The translations under genes were made by a program, and so were the position numbers. This document shows positions 25,601 through 31,828 of a stretch of 64,000 bases of DNA, one piece after another. Where the stretch lies: assembly GCF_900112335.1 (NCBI RefSeq), contig NZ_FOLG01000003.1, forward strand, positions 124,001 through 188,000, written 5' to 3'. The stretch's first letter is position 1; every line of letters begins with the position of its first letter. Source of the stretch: Tropicimonas isoalkanivorans. Lineage in GTDB: Bacteria; Pseudomonadota; Alphaproteobacteria; Rhodobacterales; Rhodobacteraceae. The notes below the pieces were generated by a model that saw only the letters and a program-made list of their open reading frames with translations, was not told the origin of the DNA and did not search any database.

Positions 25601-25800
25601 TCTTCGCCCCCTATCGCAAGGCGATGGGGTTCCTTGAAACGCCAGTGGTCACGTCCTTCTGGGGCGGTGTGACGGGTGGCATCAACGGCGCGGGCGAATT
25701 CACCCGGCGCTTCTACAGCGGAAACGGCCAGACCTACGCGGCGCATGTGCTGCTGTTCGTGGTCGCCGTCTACCTGATCGCGATGGGAGGCATCGCATGA
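22669..25800 (+). CDS. Fused double MrpD/NuoN-like ion-pumping membrane subunit
   Basis: A 1043-aa membrane protein made of two antiporter-like (Proton_antipo_M) modules in one chain. Module 1 (about 1-495) has the TM5 glutamate in FNLFVFIELIAIA and a lysine in SHAVAKAGLFW, but its broken-helix region reads LKPFPANGWALDIYTSAHPG instead of the canonical WLPDA form. Module 2 (about 510-1043) is canonical: FFAAWEVMTLGSYF, TKTAAMGLHIWLPGAHAEAE, VSGILLKAGLFG and INHYVYKSMLFLAV. In complex I, Mrp and Mbh these modules are separate proteins, each one ion path. No stop or frame change separates them here, so the fusion is real in this sequence. It overlaps both neighbouring genes. Confidence 0.9.
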   Translation: MVSPVLILAIGLGTAFSLGLMKPARTRVLFGITLTALGVMSAIALGWTLALATGAAQTAEIHTAGVAPPFAINLRVGLPEAALLSLITLTGLLAALSMRAALLRLGRGSQAVLLVLVMAVSGLVMTRDLFNLFVFIELIAIATAGLVLLSQDERAIGAGFKYLVVSQIISILLLVGIIFTYHATGSLNIDDITVAPVAFRGASLAMFLLLIALIVELKPFPANGWALDIYTSAHPGFSALFSAATGSAALFVVDKVVAPAGTEWLPLLTGIGLLSFVASNIVALRQENDRRLLGYSSVGQLGLILAVIGQRDVLGDAYLYVAGGLILSHAVAKAGLFWMSSMVRGRKLEDWAALRTRAPMVLAFATFVAMLVGLPPFPGFYAKWDLAQALVAAGRLPVLTLILLGVLIESAYLFRWFGYAIKREAAENGLASNPVDCGITFATVAGGWALGYLWGNGPEQFNLLATLPAITAVVFILLEPLDARIKNGLAIAALLGWFAMVAGDYDPMRLIFAAVMIPGGAVILLASFTEKGRRLGFYPSAMAMYAGLALLLEATTFFEFFAAWEVMTLGSYFLILRGRMSEPHALSYILFSLGGAFAILTGFALASGGVQPHPIDGLQDVAAADLAPWVFVLLAAGFLTKTAAMGLHIWLPGAHAEAETDVSPMVSGILLKAGLFGLFLMLMQLGRQSLYGVDLTVVLAYIGAISAFLGAVLAVFQEDAKRLLAYSSISQMGYALFGVALMNHLGWLLAMMFVINHYVYKSMLFLAVGGVYKRTHTKLMYQMGGLITLMPFSFVSVLVGIIAMSGVPPLSGFGGRWIFYNAIMDADLRLPLILIFMAGPVGFLYLFRLIHTIFLGQLKDPHRKLKEAPVWILVPQMIFVAFLIAFAVLPGMALQKVDGYIGSIFGDQPLVWHGRAITSEFGYWNPVAIMAVIVMVFVAVFAILIAKNHDAQMVKQFNIVFSAERPYRPETTHFAWNFFAPYRKAMGFLETPVVTSFWGGVTGGINGAGEFTRRFYSGNGQTYAAHVLLFVVAVYLIAMGGIA

Positions 25801-26702
25801 CCTTCGAGTGGATACAGATCCCCTACGCGCTGCTGACGCTTTTCATCATCCTGAACTACGGGCTGCTGATGACGGCGGTGGTGCGCAAGCTTGCAGCACG
25901 GGTCGGCGGGCGGCCGGGCATACCGGTCTACCAGAACTACATCGACCTGGTGAAGAACTTTGCGCTCCGCTCGAAAATCTCGCACGGGGTCATGTACTAC
26001 CTTGGGCCTGTCTTCCGGCTGACTGGCGGCATCGGTCTCATCCTTTTCGTGCCGACGATCTATGGATCGAGTTGGGCGCAGAACTTCGCCTTCGCGGGTG
26101 ACCTGGTGCTGGCGCTCTACTTCGTCTTCTTCGGCACGCTTGGCATGGCGCTCGGTGCGGGTGAAAGTGGGCATCCGCATTCCGCTATCGGTGTCTCACG
26201 CGGCCTCAGCCAGGTGACGATGGCCGAGCTTCCGCTGGCGCTCGCGGTCTATGCCATCGCGGTGCAGTACCAGACGCTCTCGATCACCGAGATCGTCGCA
26301 GCCCAGCAAGGCGGCCTCTTCAACTGGACGCTGTTCACCAACCCGCTTGCCGTCGTCGCAGCAATGTTCGCCTTCGTCGGCACGATGATGCGCTCGCCCT
26401 TCGACGTGGTGCTGGCACCACAAGAGATCCCGATCGGCCCGCCGACGGAATACCATTCGGCCTACCTCGCGCTGATGCAGACCAACCGCGCGATCTTCCC
26501 TATCGCGAAGACGATCATCTACATGAACCTCTTCTTCGGCGGGGCGACCAGCTGGGCGGAATTCGCGATCAAGGCGTTCCTGCTGTACATGATCCCGGCC
26601 GTGATCGGCGTGGTGCACCCGCGCTTCCGGGTCGAGCAATCTATCCGCTTCTTCCTCAAATGGGGCCTGCCCGTGGGCGTGCTGGCCATCCTGACGGTGT
26701 GA
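25797..26702 (+). CDS. NuoH/MbhM-like membrane subunit
   Basis: A 301-aa membrane subunit of the NuoH (complex I subunit 1)/MbhM family, which links the redox arm to the ion-pumping arm. Characteristic cytoplasmic loops are present: GGRPGIPVYQNYIDLVK (residues about 38-55, carrying basic residues of the quinone-cavity face) and MMRSPFDVVLAPQEIPIGPP (about 200-219, with the conserved acidic residues). At least seven hydrophobic helices can be seen. It overlaps the preceding stop by four bases and marks the switch from Mrp-type to Nuo-type subunits. Confidence 0.9.
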   Translation: MTFEWIQIPYALLTLFIILNYGLLMTAVVRKLAARVGGRPGIPVYQNYIDLVKNFALRSKISHGVMYYLGPVFRLTGGIGLILFVPTIYGSSWAQNFAFAGDLVLALYFVFFGTLGMALGAGESGHPHSAIGVSRGLSQVTMAELPLALAVYAIAVQYQTLSITEIVAAQQGGLFNWTLFTNPLAVVAAMFAFVGTMMRSPFDVVLAPQEIPIGPPTEYHSAYLALMQTNRAIFPIAKTIIYMNLFFGGATSWAEFAIKAFLLYMIPAVIGVVHPRFRVEQSIRFFLKWGLPVGVLAILTV

Positions 26703-26706
26703 GACC

Positions 26707-27399
26707 ATGAAAGACGTTGACGACAAGTTCCTGAAGAACATCGAAACCGAGTTCCCCCTTCGCGAAGAGCTTCGCCCCCGCAGGGTGACCACGCCGGACG
26801 GCCAGGAGATCGAGATCGAGCCGTTGAAGGACTACTTCTGCGAAGCGGCGCCGAAGGTTCACCCCAAGGCCTACATCCCGATCGTCGAGGATTTCTACAA
26901 CTGGGCCCGGGCCAACTCGCTCTGGATCCTCGGCTTCGGCACCGGCTGCGGCGCGATCGAGATGCGGCCACTGATGACGCCGCGCTTCGACGCCTATCGC
27001 TACGGCATCCAATGGCGCCCGACGCCCCGGCAGGCGAACCTGCTGATGATCTCCGGCTACCTCTCGGTCAAGACGCTCAAGCGCGCCATCCGCGCCTACG
27101 AGCAGATGCAGGGGCCGAAATACGTGGTGGGCCTCGGCTCCTGCACGATCAACGGCGGGATGTACTGGGACAGCTACAACACCATCAAGCGGCTCGATCA
27201 GTACCTGCCCGTCGACCTCTACATCGCCGGCTGCATGCCACGCCCGGAAGCGCTGCTCGCAGGTTTCATGGAACTGAAGAAGCTGATCAAGGCAGGCAAA
27301 GGCGAAGGGGCGAACAAGTACGCCGAGAACTTCGCGACCTACAAGGCGAACCAGAAGTCCGTGATCAAGGACTGGGACATGCCGGATTACAACTGGTGA
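26707..27399 (+). CDS. NuoB/MbhJ-like iron-sulfur subunit with a missing cysteine
   Basis: A 230-aa peripheral subunit of the NuoB/hydrogenase small-subunit family, which normally carries the N2-type [4Fe-4S] cluster. Expected ligands are a tandem Cys pair plus two later Cys. Here the pair reads GTGCGAIEM, keeping C81 but with G82 in place of the second. C146 (GLGSCTING) and C176 (IAGCMPRPEA) are in place, and the only other cysteine is C45. Thus either the cluster has three Cys ligands plus another donor, or C45 helps. The N-terminal 60 residues are longer than usual and acidic. Four bases separate it from the nuoH-like gene; the stop overlaps the next start. Confidence 0.87.
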   Translation: MKDVDDKFLKNIETEFPLREELRPRRVTTPDGQEIEIEPLKDYFCEAAPKVHPKAYIPIVEDFYNWARANSLWILGFGTGCGAIEMRPLMTPRFDAYRYGIQWRPTPRQANLLMISGYLSVKTLKRAIRAYEQMQGPKYVVGLGSCTINGGMYWDSYNTIKRLDQYLPVDLYIAGCMPRPEALLAGFMELKKLIKAGKGEGANKYAENFATYKANQKSVIKDWDMPDYNW

Positions 27400-27935
27400 T
27401 GGAAATGAGACACCTTCACGCCCTTCTGAAGCAACGTCACAGCCTGGGCCAACTGGAGCCAAAGGGAGGCAAGCTCGCCTTCGTCACCGTCCCGCGAGAG
27501 AACCTGCGCGGGCTCCTGACCGAGCTGCGGGACGTCCATGGCTTCACCCATCTGGTCCTGCTGACGGCGGTGGACTGGATGGAGGACGGCCTTTTCCAGC
27601 TCACCTACATGCTCAACAACCGCGGCCGAGACATGACGCTGGGCATTCGCGTCATGCTCGACCGGCAGGAGGCGCAGGGCGACAGCATCCACGACCTCTG
27701 GCCCACGGCGGCCACTTACCAGCGCGAACTCAAGGAGATGTTCGGCATCGACTTCCCGGGCTCGCCGCGGATCGACGAGGAATTCATCCTCGAAGGCTGG
27801 ACCGACCTTCCGCCCTACCGGCGCGACTTCGACAGTCTCGCCTATTCGCAGCAGACCTACGCCGAGCGCCCGGGCCGCGTGACCCACGACCCGCGCGAAT
27901 ACATGAAATCGAAGCTCTATCCGGACGGGGTGTGA
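27399..27935 (+). CDS. NuoC-like (30 kDa) subunit
   Basis: A 178-aa peripheral subunit of the complex I 30-kDa/MbhK family. The signature YQRELKEMFGIDFPGSPRID is at about residues 106-125, and FTHLVLLTAVDW is the usual central strand. ATG 27399 overlaps the previous TGA; the ATG at 27405 is an alternative. It has no cofactor itself and bridges the NuoB- and NuoD-like proteins. A separate NuoC is typical of complex I and Mbh complexes and unlike enteric fused NuoCD. Confidence 0.87.
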   Translation: MEMRHLHALLKQRHSLGQLEPKGGKLAFVTVPRENLRGLLTELRDVHGFTHLVLLTAVDWMEDGLFQLTYMLNNRGRDMTLGIRVMLDRQEAQGDSIHDLWPTAATYQRELKEMFGIDFPGSPRIDEEFILEGWTDLPPYRRDFDSLAYSQQTYAERPGRVTHDPREYMKSKLYPDGV

Positions 27936-27936
27936 G

Positions 27937-29115
27937 ATGTTCAACTTCAAACCGGACCGCACCCAGTATCCCGCGGCGGACGCGGACGGGAAACTGGAGA
28001 TCGACCTGGAGACGGGCAAGTACCTGAAGCTGTGGCAAGGCCCGAACCACCCCGGCATCACCGGCAACATGTCGGTCGAACTGACCGTCTGTGGCGACGA
28101 GGTGGTCGAGGGCAAGACCCACGTGGGATACCTTCACCGCGGCTTCGAGAAGCTGATGGAGCGCCGGACCTTCATCCAGGTGTTTCCCATCGTCTGCCGA
28201 GTCTGCGTTCCGGAGCCTGACTTCAACGAGTACTGCTATGCCGCTGCCGTGGAGGACCTCGCCGGCATCGAGGTGCCGGAATACGCCACCTGGATGCGCA
28301 CACTGATCCTCGAAATGGGCCGTTTCAACAGCTACATGATGTTTCTGGGCGGGATCGGCGGCGCGCTTGGCCTCGGGATCACCGGCCAATGGATGACCTA
28401 CGTCCGCGACCTGATGCTCGACCGCTTCGAGGAGCTCACGGGCGCCCGGATCTACCACATGTTCATCCTGCCAGGCGGCGTGCGCGGGCACCTGCCCGAG
28501 GGGTTCGAGGCGCGGATGGAGGAGGTGTTGAGCACCGCCGAGCGCTACCTCGACGATATCGACAAGGTCATGTTCTCCAACTCGGTCTTCAAGACCCGCA
28601 CCAAGGGCGTGGGCGTGATCGATCCGAAGCTCTTCGAGCCCTACGGCGTAACCGGCCCGAACGCCCGCGCCGGCGGCGTAGCAAAGGATCTGCGGAAGGA
28701 CAGCCCCTACCTCGTCTACGACCAACTCGACTTCGAGGTGGCGACCGCGACGGACAGCGACATCTTCGCCCGCGCCACGGTGCGCCGGGGAGACGTGCAG
28801 ACCTCCATCGACCTGATCCGCCAGATCCTGCGCAAGATGCCCAAGGACGGCCCGGCGATGGCGAGAATCCCCAACGTCCTGCACTGGAAGATCCCGCGCG
28901 GCGAGACCTACATCAAGGGCGAATGCTCGCGGGGCGAATACGGCTATTACCTCGTCACCGATGGCACCGGCTATCCCCGCCGGATCAACGTGCGGGGGCC
29001 GAGTTATACCCACGCAATGGCGCTGCTGGAACACCTGATCCCGGGAACGAACATCTCGGACGTGGCCGCGCTTATGGTGTCCCTGCACACCTATCCCCCC
29101 GAGATCGAGAGGTAA
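27937..29115 (+). CDS. NuoD/[NiFe]-hydrogenase large subunit-like, Ni site not conserved
   Basis: A 392-aa homologue of complex I 49-kDa subunit and group 4 hydrogenase large subunits. GPNHPGITGNMSVEL (residues 36-50) matches the NuoD histidine loop. The L1 region reads IVCRVCVPEPDF with C87 and C90. Aligned on the hydrogenase R-x-C-x-x-C motif, C90 is the first ligand and E93 replaces the second; read as C-x-x-C, C87/C90 would be the pair. The L2 C-x-x-C is absent: the chain ends SDVAALMVSLHTYPPEIER, which resembles NuoD, and there is no C-terminal processing peptide. A NiFe centre is therefore very unlikely. The active site probably faces a quinone or other acceptor. It is one base after the NuoC-like gene. 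Confidence 0.88.
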   Translation: MFNFKPDRTQYPAADADGKLEIDLETGKYLKLWQGPNHPGITGNMSVELTVCGDEVVEGKTHVGYLHRGFEKLMERRTFIQVFPIVCRVCVPEPDFNEYCYAAAVEDLAGIEVPEYATWMRTLILEMGRFNSYMMFLGGIGGALGLGITGQWMTYVRDLMLDRFEELTGARIYHMFILPGGVRGHLPEGFEARMEEVLSTAERYLDDIDKVMFSNSVFKTRTKGVGVIDPKLFEPYGVTGPNARAGGVAKDLRKDSPYLVYDQLDFEVATATDSDIFARATVRRGDVQTSIDLIRQILRKMPKDGPAMARIPNVLHWKIPRGETYIKGECSRGEYGYYLVTDGTGYPRRINVRGPSYTHAMALLEHLIPGTNISDVAALMVSLHTYPPEIER

Positions 29116-29118
29116 GCC

Positions 29119-30915
29119 ATGGGCCTGCGCGAAGTCCTCACCCCGTTCACCGTCTGGAAGCACGTCTTCGACGAGCCGGTGACCATCAAGAACCCAATCG
29201 GCCGGCCGGCCGCCGACCGCTACCGCGGATTCCACCAGAACGACATGGCGAGCTGCATCGGTTGCGGCACCTGTGAGGCGATCTGTCAGAACGCGGCCAT
29301 CGACATGGTCCCGGTCGACGGTATCGAAACCCGAACGGGCGACTCCGGCCTGCGCCCGCAGATCGACTACGGCCGATGCTGCTGGTGCGCGCTCTGCGTC
29401 GACGTCTGCATGACCGGCTCGCTCACCATGTCGAACGAATACACCTGGGTCGACACCGACCCGGACGCCTTCCGCTTCGTGCCCGGTCTCGAAGAGCCGT
29501 GGAAGGACGATGAGGAAGGCTATGAGCGCGAGGGCAAGCGGGTGCTCTCCGGCATCGAGCGCATCCATATGGAGGAGATGCCGCCGGAGACACGAATCTC
29601 GAATTTCGAGGAGATCGTGGACGGCTACAGCCGCGCCGAGGCAATTCTGGAGGCGGATCGTTGCGTGGAATGCGGCCTCTGTGTCGCCACCTGCCCCGCG
29701 CACATGTCGATCCCCGACTACATCGCCGCCGTGCGCGATCAGGACTACGATCGGGGGCTGGAGATCCTCTACGAGACGAACCCGTTCTCGGAGGTCTGCG
29801 GTCGCGTCTGCACCCACAAGTGCGAAACATCCTGCGCCGCGCTGCACGAAGGCGACCCGATCGCCATCCGCTGGCTCAAGCGGCACATCGTGGACGAGGT
29901 GCCCTTCGACCGCAGGCTGGAGCTGATCGGCAAGCCGGCGGCGCCCACGGGCCGAAAGGTGGCGATCATTGGTGCCGGCCCCGCCGGCCTGACTGCAGCC
30001 TTCGACCTCGCCCGCGCCGGTCATGGCGTGGTGGTGTTCGAGGCGCTGTCCCACGCGGGCGGCATGATGCGCTACGGCATCCCCGAATACCGCCTGCCCT
30101 ATGAGGCGCTCGACCGCGACATCGGCGTCATCGAAGCGATGGGCGTGGAGATACGCACCAACTGCCGTGTCGGCCGCGACGTCACGATGGACGCGCTGCG
30201 CCGCGACTACGACTCGGTGATCCTCGCCATCGGTCTCAACATGGGCCGCTCGACCCGCGTGCCGGGAACCGAGGGTCCGGGCGTGGAGAAGGCAGTGGAC
30301 CTACTGCGCCGGATCACCGACGGCGAGGAGGTGCCGGTGCCCGAACGCCTCGTGGTGATCGGCGGCGGTAACGTGGCGATGGACATCGCCCGCTCGATGG
30401 CGCGTCTTCAGATGCAGAAATACGGGCGTGTCGGCGTCACCCTGACCGCGTTGGAGGACATCGACCATTTCCTGGCGGACCGCGAGGAGATCGTCGAAAG
30501 CCGCGAGGAAGGCGTGCAGATTTTCGACGCCCGCGGCCCGCAGGAGGTGGTCCGCGACGAGAGCGGGGCTGTCACCGGTCTACGGACGTGGCGGGTGAAG
30601 TCCATCTTCGACGCCGACGGGCGGTTCGCCCCCGCTTATGACGAGGGCGACGAACAGATTCACGAAGGTACGATGGTGATCGAAGCCATCGGCCAGATGG
30701 CCGACACGTCGCTCCTGGAGGAAGCGCTGACCGAAGCGCTGGAATGGAACCGGGGACGCATCCGCATTGATGGCGCCTTCCGAACGTCCGAACCTTGGCT
30801 GTTTGCCGCGGGCGACGCCGTGAAAGGACCCGACGTGATCAACGCCGTTGCGGACGGACACCGGGTTGCGCGGACGGTCATGGATGAACTCGCAGCACGG
30901 GAGGTGATGCAATGA
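29119..30915 (+). CDS. NuoI-type diferredoxin fused to GltD/NfnB-type NAD(P)H flavoprotein
   Basis: A 598-aa fusion. Residues 40-105 hold two [4Fe-4S] motifs, C46-x2-C49-x2-C52-x3-C56 and C87-x2-C90-x2-C93-x3-C97 (with an extra C88), like NuoI/MbhN. From about 175 a GltD-like enzyme follows: a cysteine-rich N-domain (C182, C185, C188, C192; then C227, C231, C235, C239), FAD motif GAGPAGL (285-291) and NAD(P) motif IGGGNVAMD (414-422), ending with LFAAGDAVKGPD. GltD/NfnB/SudA proteins pass electrons between NAD(P)H and Fe-S clusters. The fusion offers an electron-input module in place of NuoEFG. It lies three bases after the NuoD-like gene and overlaps the next by four. Confidence 0.88.
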   Translation: MGLREVLTPFTVWKHVFDEPVTIKNPIGRPAADRYRGFHQNDMASCIGCGTCEAICQNAAIDMVPVDGIETRTGDSGLRPQIDYGRCCWCALCVDVCMTGSLTMSNEYTWVDTDPDAFRFVPGLEEPWKDDEEGYEREGKRVLSGIERIHMEEMPPETRISNFEEIVDGYSRAEAILEADRCVECGLCVATCPAHMSIPDYIAAVRDQDYDRGLEILYETNPFSEVCGRVCTHKCETSCAALHEGDPIAIRWLKRHIVDEVPFDRRLELIGKPAAPTGRKVAIIGAGPAGLTAAFDLARAGHGVVVFEALSHAGGMMRYGIPEYRLPYEALDRDIGVIEAMGVEIRTNCRVGRDVTMDALRRDYDSVILAIGLNMGRSTRVPGTEGPGVEKAVDLLRRITDGEEVPVPERLVVIGGGNVAMDIARSMARLQMQKYGRVGVTLTALEDIDHFLADREEIVESREEGVQIFDARGPQEVVRDESGAVTGLRTWRVKSIFDADGRFAPAYDEGDEQIHEGTMVIEAIGQMADTSLLEEALTEALEWNRGRIRIDGAFRTSEPWLFAAGDAVKGPDVINAVADGHRVARTVMDELAAREVMQ

Positions 30916-31406
30916 GCGAGATGAACAAGGCGAAACTGTCGGGAAAGACGACGATCCGGGAGATCTTCGAGACCGCGACCGAATTCGAGAAAGTTGCCCA
31001 CCGGTTCTACACCGCCCTCATTCCCAACGTTTCCAAGGACATCCGCTGGCTCGTTGAGGAACTGGCCGAAGAAGAGCTTGAGCACGTGGACCTGTTCACC
31101 AAACTTGCCAAGGACCCGGCCGTCGAGGCCGTCATGGTAGCGGAAATCGCCCGCCCCGTGGCCGATGGCAAGTTCTCGGACTGCGTTCAAACGCCGGATC
31201 TTGGTCCGAACCCCGACGACCAGGCGGTTCTGCAGTATGCTCTGATGCGGGAGAGCGCGGCGATGGACCAGTATACCGAACTGGCCGAGAGCACGCCGGT
31301 CGGCCCGCTGAAGGATGCGTTCGTCTTCCTCGCGAACGAAGAAACCAAGCACAAGGCGGAGCTCGAAAAAATCTACTACGAGGTCGTTCACTCTGGCGGC
31401 GTCTGA
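30912..31406 (+). CDS. Rubrerythrin-like di-iron protein
   Basis: A 164-aa ferritin-like four-helix protein. Two iron-type motifs are visible: EELAEEELEHVDLF (E55, H58) and LANEETKHKAELE (E144, H147), plus helix glutamates such as E27 and E114. It lacks the rubredoxin [Fe-Cys4] domain of classical rubrerythrin and lacks a signal peptide, so it is a cytoplasmic erythrin. Such proteins reduce peroxide or store iron and need an electron donor. The ATGA overlap with the flavoprotein gene places it in the operon, so it may take electrons from that flavoprotein or protect the Fe-S complex. It is the last of the thirteen coupled genes. Confidence 0.82.
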   Translation: MSEMNKAKLSGKTTIREIFETATEFEKVAHRFYTALIPNVSKDIRWLVEELAEEELEHVDLFTKLAKDPAVEAVMVAEIARPVADGKFSDCVQTPDLGPNPDDQAVLQYALMRESAAMDQYTELAESTPVGPLKDAFVFLANEETKHKAELEKIYYEVVHSGGV

Positions 31407-31828
31407 CGCCGGCCCGAAGCAACCTGAGCTTTCCAAAATAAGCAACTGAAGGGTCGACAGATCCGCCGGGCGATACGCAAGTCGTGGACTGCGCGGCGGG
31501 GGTCCCGGCCGGGGATGAGACCTTTGCCCTACCCGTTGGCAGAAGCTGGCAAGGCCCCCGGCCGGAACCGCACCCGTTTGGCAGCCATCGCCTCGCGGAT
31601 GCCGGCAAATCCAATGCAACTTTTAAAAAAATTCGTGCGCTGGTTGATCCATCTCATGTCGTGGCCGCCGCAAAGGTGGGACACACAGCTTCGTGAATGC
31701 ACTAAATCGAATGTTTGAAGGAGTGAGGGAACTGCACATCGGCCAATCCTGAAGACAACACACGAAATCGCATCGGGGTCCTCCAACCTCATGTCTTGTT
31801 GGTCCTGGTGCACCAGAGGTGACAGACC
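31407..31828. promoter_or_regulatory. Intergenic region upstream of the FadL-type porin gene
   Basis: No gene is visible in 422 bases. An AT-rich patch with T and A runs is at about 31617-31635. A GGCGTC/GACGCC inverted repeat spans the rubrerythrin stop codon but has no T-run. The porin gene probably has its own promoter here; no clear -35/-10 pair was found. Confidence 0.35.

Noticed and set aside
27937-29115. Active group 4 [NiFe] hydrogenase
   Set aside because: L2 cysteines and the processed C-terminus are missing, L1 is incomplete and no maturation genes are near.
27784-30054. Long minus-strand frame opposite the NuoD-like and flavoprotein genes
   Set aside because: Antisense shadow; the plus-strand genes have clear motifs and coupled starts.
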